In this document: positions 6,842 to 9,511 of the stretch, one piece after another
Layout: each line of letters starts with the position of its first letter
Position numbering within the stretch: position 1 is the first letter of the stretch
Assembly: GCA_007132315.1 (NCBI GenBank)
Contig: SLOW01000072.1
Location: 1-9,511, forward strand
Direction of reading: 5' to 3'
DNA: 9,511 bases
DNA from: Opitutales bacterium
GTDB taxonomy: Bacteria > Verrucomicrobiota > Verrucomicrobiia > Opitutales > T3Sed10-336
Made by a program: the position numbers and the translations under genes
The notes under the pieces: model-generated
What the model saw: the letters and a program-made list of their open reading frames with translations, nothing else
Told to the model about the DNA's origin: nothing
The model's database searches: none

Positions 6842-7892
6842 GAGAAAAGGATTGTTTCGGCAGGCGATGGAGCGGCCGCTGGGACTGGCTGTGCTGATCC
6901 TGCTGGGATGCTTTTACCTGGTCGCCCTGTTCGCGGACTTCATTTCGCCCTACACCCCGCCGGACCAGAGTCTCCAGAAAACCTACCACCCGCCGACCGC
7001 GCTTTTCTGGGAAAACGGTCGCCTCCACGTCCAGCGCTACGAACTGGCGGATCCCGACGACATGGTTTACCGCAAAATCGAAGGCGAAGGCGCACCGGTG
7101 CGCTTTTTCGCACGCGGACACGACTACCGCCTGATGGGCCTCATCCCGACCGACCGGCACCTCTTCCTGGTCGATGAACCCGACCGCATCTACCTGCTGG
7201 GCAGCGATGAGACCGGGCGCGACAATTTCTCGCGCCTGCTGTACGGCGCGCGCATTTCCCTGTCGATCGGACTCGTCGGCATAGCCATCATCATGGTGTT
7301 CGGATTCCTCGCCGGGGGCCTGGCCGGTTACTTCGGGGGCATCTGGGACAACCTCACGATGCGTTTCATCGAGCTGGTCATGGCCGTCCCCGGCCTCTAT
7401 CTGCTCCTGGTTCTGCGCGGAACCTTTCCCGACGAGCTGTCGCCGGGCCAGACGTTTTTCCTGATCGTCATCATCCTCAGTTTCCTGGCCTGGGGCGGTA
7501 CCGCGCGTATCATCCGGGGCATGACACTGTCGCTGCGCAACCGCCAGTTCGTCATGGCGGCCGAAGTCCTCGGCCAGTCCCCCCTGAAAATCGTCGGCAA
7601 GCACATTCTCCCGAACGTTTTCAGCTACCTCGTTGTCGCGGCGAGCCTGAGCATTCCCGCCTTCATCCTGGGCGAAGCGGCGCTGAGTTTCCTCGGCCTG
7701 GGCATCCAGGAACCCTCCGCCTCGTGGGGCCTCATGCTGAGTCAGGCCCAGGACATGAAAGTGTTCATGCTCAATTTCTGGTGGCTTCTCCTGCCGGGAG
7801 CCGCCATCTTCGTCACCGTGATCGCGTTCAACGTGCTCGGCGACGTCTTCCGCGACATTGTTGATCCCAAGCAAAAGTTCCTCAACCGCTGA
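6834..7892 (+). CDS. Peptide/nickel-type ABC transporter permease 2 (DppC/OppC-like) with periplasmic insert
   Basis: Second channel subunit, 352 aa, longer than a typical DppC of about 300. The N-terminal helix is about 16-37. Residues about 51-118 form an extra, largely charged segment outside the membrane (starting YHPPTALFWENGRLHV, with PVRFFARGHDYRLMGLIPTD), before the conserved LLGSDETGRDNFSRLLYGAR (121-140). From memory, similar inserts occur in a subset of DppC relatives. The remaining helices follow, with the EAA loop from QFVMAAEVLGQSPLKI (238-253) to PNVFSYL, then SFLGLG (285-290) and the C-terminal LGDVFRDIVDP. It overlaps the first permease by 8 nt and precedes the first ATPase by 6 nt, as expected for a heterodimeric channel made from one message. 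Confidence 0.94.
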   Translation: MTRRKGLFRQAMERPLGLAVLILLGCFYLVALFADFISPYTPPDQSLQKTYHPPTALFWENGRLHVQRYELADPDDMVYRKIEGEGAPVRFFARGHDYRLMGLIPTDRHLFLVDEPDRIYLLGSDETGRDNFSRLLYGARISLSIGLVGIAIIMVFGFLAGGLAGYFGGIWDNLTMRFIELVMAVPGLYLLLVLRGTFPDELSPGQTFFLIVIILSFLAWGGTARIIRGMTLSLRNRQFVMAAEVLGQSPLKIVGKHILPNVFSYLVVAASLSIPAFILGEAALSFLGLGIQEPSASWGLMLSQAQDMKVFMLNFWWLLLPGAAIFVTVIAFNVLGDVFRDIVDPKQKFLNR

Positions 7893-7898
7893 GACGCC

Positions 7899-8780
7899 AT
7901 GACCGACGAAAATCCATCCGCCGAAAAGACCCAGGAACCGCTGCTGGCGGTGCGCGACCTGGTGATCGAATTCCGCTCCCGGGGCGAAGTGAACCGCGCG
8001 GTGGACGGGATTTCGTTCGCGGTCAACAAAGGAGAAACCCTCGCGGTGGTGGGCGAAAGCGGCAGCGGCAAGAGCGTCACCGCGATGTCGCTCACGCGCC
8101 TGCTCCCCGAGGAACCGGTGTGCCGGGTCACCGGCGCGGTCCTGTTCGACGGCAAAAACCTGGTGGCGTGCTCCAACCGGGCGATCCGCCGTTACCGCGG
8201 GCGGGAAATCGCGTACATCTTTCAGGAACCGGCGACTTCGCTGAATCCGGTGTTCACCATCGGCAACCAACTCGCCGAAGCCATCAAGCTTCACCGCCCG
8301 GACGTCAAGGACGTGCGCGCCGAAATCATCCGCGCTCTGGACCTGGTGCAGATCCGCGACCCGGAAAAACGTTTCAAGGATTACCCCCACCAGCTCAGCG
8401 GCGGGATGCAGCAGCGCGTCATGATCGCCATGGCCCTGGTCTGCCACCCCAGGCTGCTGGTGGCGGACGAACCCACCACCGCCCTCGACGTCACCATCCA
8501 GGCCCAGATCATGGACCTGATGCGCGACATCCGCCGGCGGATGAGCATGTCGATTATCCTCATCACCCACAACTTCGGCATCGTCTCCGGGTTCGCGGAC
8601 AAGGTGATCGTCATGTTCCGGGGAAAAATCGTCGAAGCCGGCCCGACCGATACCATCCTGTCGAACCCCCGGCACGCCTACACCAAGGCCCTCATCGCCT
8701 GCATCCCGAGACTGGGCGAACAGCAGCGCCGGCTCACCACCATCGACTACGCCGAATTGGAGAAAAGCCAGTCCACATGA
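7899..8780 (+). CDS. Peptide/nickel-type ABC transporter ATPase 1 (DppD/OppD-like), short C terminus
   Basis: First of two cytoplasmic ATPases driving the importer, 293 aa. Intact motifs: Walker A GESGSGKS (52-59), Q-loop IFQEPATSLNP (Gln109), signature LSGGMQQR (166-173), Walker B LLVADEP (186-192) with Glu191, D-loop TALD and H-loop ITHN (His224), where Asn replaces the usual Asp after the His. The DppD/OppD C-terminal extension starts normally (HAYTKALIACIPRL) but stops soon after, ending ELEKSQST. The segment with clustered cysteines (CxFxPRC type) found in longer relatives is absent. The stop overlaps the next ATPase start as ATGA, so this end is natural rather than a visible frameshift. 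Start ATG 6 nt after the permease stop. Confidence 0.94.
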   Translation: MTDENPSAEKTQEPLLAVRDLVIEFRSRGEVNRAVDGISFAVNKGETLAVVGESGSGKSVTAMSLTRLLPEEPVCRVTGAVLFDGKNLVACSNRAIRRYRGREIAYIFQEPATSLNPVFTIGNQLAEAIKLHRPDVKDVRAEIIRALDLVQIRDPEKRFKDYPHQLSGGMQQRVMIAMALVCHPRLLVADEPTTALDVTIQAQIMDLMRDIRRRMSMSIILITHNFGIVSGFADKVIVMFRGKIVEAGPTDTILSNPRHAYTKALIACIPRLGEQQRRLTTIDYAELEKSQST

Positions 8781-9511
8781 CCGCCGATCCCGCCAGCCAA
8801 ACCGAAAAACCCTTGCTCGAAGCCGAGGGCCTCAAGGTCCACTTCCCCGTGTACGGCGGGGTTTTTCGCCGCGTGGTGGACCACGTCAAAGCCGTGGACG
8901 GCGTGTCGTTCCGCATCCCCCGCGGCAGTACCGTCGGACTGGTGGGCGAGAGCGGCAGCGGCAAGACGACCATCGGCCGCTCCATCGTCAAACTGACCCA
9001 CATCACCGCCGGAACCATCCGCTACAACGGGACCGACATCACCGGATTCAGCCGCAAATCCTTTTTCCCGTACCGGAAAAAGATTCAGATGATCTTTCAG
9101 GACCCCTTCAACTCCCTCAACCCGCGCATGACGGTGGAGTCCATCCTGGCCGAGCCCCTCACCATCCACTTTCCCCGCATGTCGCGCACGGAACGCCGCA
9201 AGCGCTCCGCCAACCTCCTGGACCAGGTCGGCCTGGCGCGCGATCACCTCGAACGTTACCCCCACGAGTTCAGCGGCGGCCAGCGCCAGCGCATCGGCAT
9301 CGCCCGCGCCCTGGCGGTGGAGCCGGACTTCATCGTCTGCGACGAACCCGTGAGCGCCCTCGACGTCTCGGTGCAGGCGGCGATCGTCAACCTTCTCCAG
9401 GACCTCCAGGAGCGACTCGGTCTCACCTACCTCTTCATCGCCCACGACCTTGCCGTGGTGGAACACATCAGCGACGAAGTCCTGGTCATGACCGAAGGCA
9501 AAATCGTCGAA
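8777..9511 (+). CDS. Peptide/nickel-type ABC transporter ATPase 2 (DppF/OppF-like), 3'-truncated by window edge
   Basis: Second ATPase of the importer; 245 codons are visible and the frame is still open at the right edge. The ATG at 8777 overlaps the stop of the first ATPase (ATGA). The N terminus has the DppF/OppF layout KPLLEAEGLKVHFPVYGG then RRVVDHVKAVDGVSF. Walker A GESGSGKTT (57-65), Q-loop MIFQDPFNSLNPRM (Gln108), signature FSGGQRQR (165-172, Phe in place of the common Leu), Walker B FIVCDEP (185-191) with Glu190, D-loop SALD (193-196) and H-loop IAHD (His223). The C-terminal extension lies outside the window. It pairs with the first ATPase as a heterodimer; both have complete catalytic motifs. 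Confidence 0.95.
   Translation, partial: MTADPASQTEKPLLEAEGLKVHFPVYGGVFRRVVDHVKAVDGVSFRIPRGSTVGLVGESGSGKTTIGRSIVKLTHITAGTIRYNGTDITGFSRKSFFPYRKKIQMIFQDPFNSLNPRMTVESILAEPLTIHFPRMSRTERRKRSANLLDQVGLARDHLERYPHEFSGGQRQRIGIARALAVEPDFIVCDEPVSALDVSVQAAIVNLLQDLQERLGLTYLFIAHDLAVVEHISDEVLVMTEGKIVE

Noticed and set aside
6774..8675. Long open frame (633 codons) on the minus strand opposite the permease and ATPase genes
   Set aside because: It mirrors three clearly recognisable plus-strand genes. The product is rich in His, Asp, Glu, Arg and Val with no domain, as expected for the antisense of G/C-ending codons.
8747..9466. Minus-strand open frame of 239 codons at the right end
   Set aside because: Lies entirely opposite the DppF-like ATPase, whose motifs are unambiguous; the composition is that of an antisense shadow.
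1..9511. CRISPR arrays, tRNA or rRNA genes, insertion sequences, toxin-antitoxin or defence genes
   Set aside because: No spaced repeat arrays, cloverleaf sequences, transposase motifs or terminal repeats were seen on either strand; apart from three intergenic stretches under 230 nt, the window is filled by recognised genes.

Overview
This window reads as a contiguous piece of a GC-rich bacterial chromosome. Coding frames almost always end their codons in G or C. Two lipoprotein-type solute-binding proteins indicate a cell envelope in which lipidated binding proteins feed ABC importers. Few of the starts show a clear Shine-Dalgarno sequence. The style of the family-5 binding protein and of the second permease reminds me of PVC-group bacteria (Verrucomicrobiota, Kiritimatiellota and relatives), but that is a low-confidence impression.

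Layout: (1) 1-937, plus strand: the 3' part of xseA, the large subunit of exodeoxyribonuclease VII; its N-terminal domain lies to the left of the window. (2) 938-1126: convergent intergenic stretch with a perfect inverted repeat and a short region of coding-like composition that changes frame, possibly a broken small gene. No xseB is present. (3) 1127-3852, minus strand: a three-gene Zn/Mn-type (TroABC/ZnuABC-like) metal importer, transcribed binding lipoprotein, then ATPase, then permease. A 156-nt gap with a stem-loop follows the binding-protein gene, and there is an ATGA overlap between ATPase and permease. (4) 3853-4080: the divergent control region. It holds a TTGACA promoter for the metal operon, a 13-bp perfect palindrome flanked by direct repeats just upstream of it, and a leader able to fold into long hairpins ending in six T's. 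(5) 4081 to the right end, plus strand: a complete-order peptide/nickel-class (DppABCDF-like) importer: family-5 binding lipoprotein, two permeases, and two ATPases, the last cut by the window edge. Junctions are a 1-nt gap, an 8-nt overlap, a 6-nt gap and an ATGA overlap, so it is almost certainly one operon.

The two transporters are self-contained importers that share one control region. If the palindrome is a metal-sensor operator, both could belong to one metal-starvation response and the family-5 system might carry a metal chelate rather than peptides; that is inference. No mobile elements, CRISPR arrays, tRNA or rRNA genes are visible. I see no clear evidence of a wholly new system; the best leads are in the divergent control region and the 938-1126 gap.
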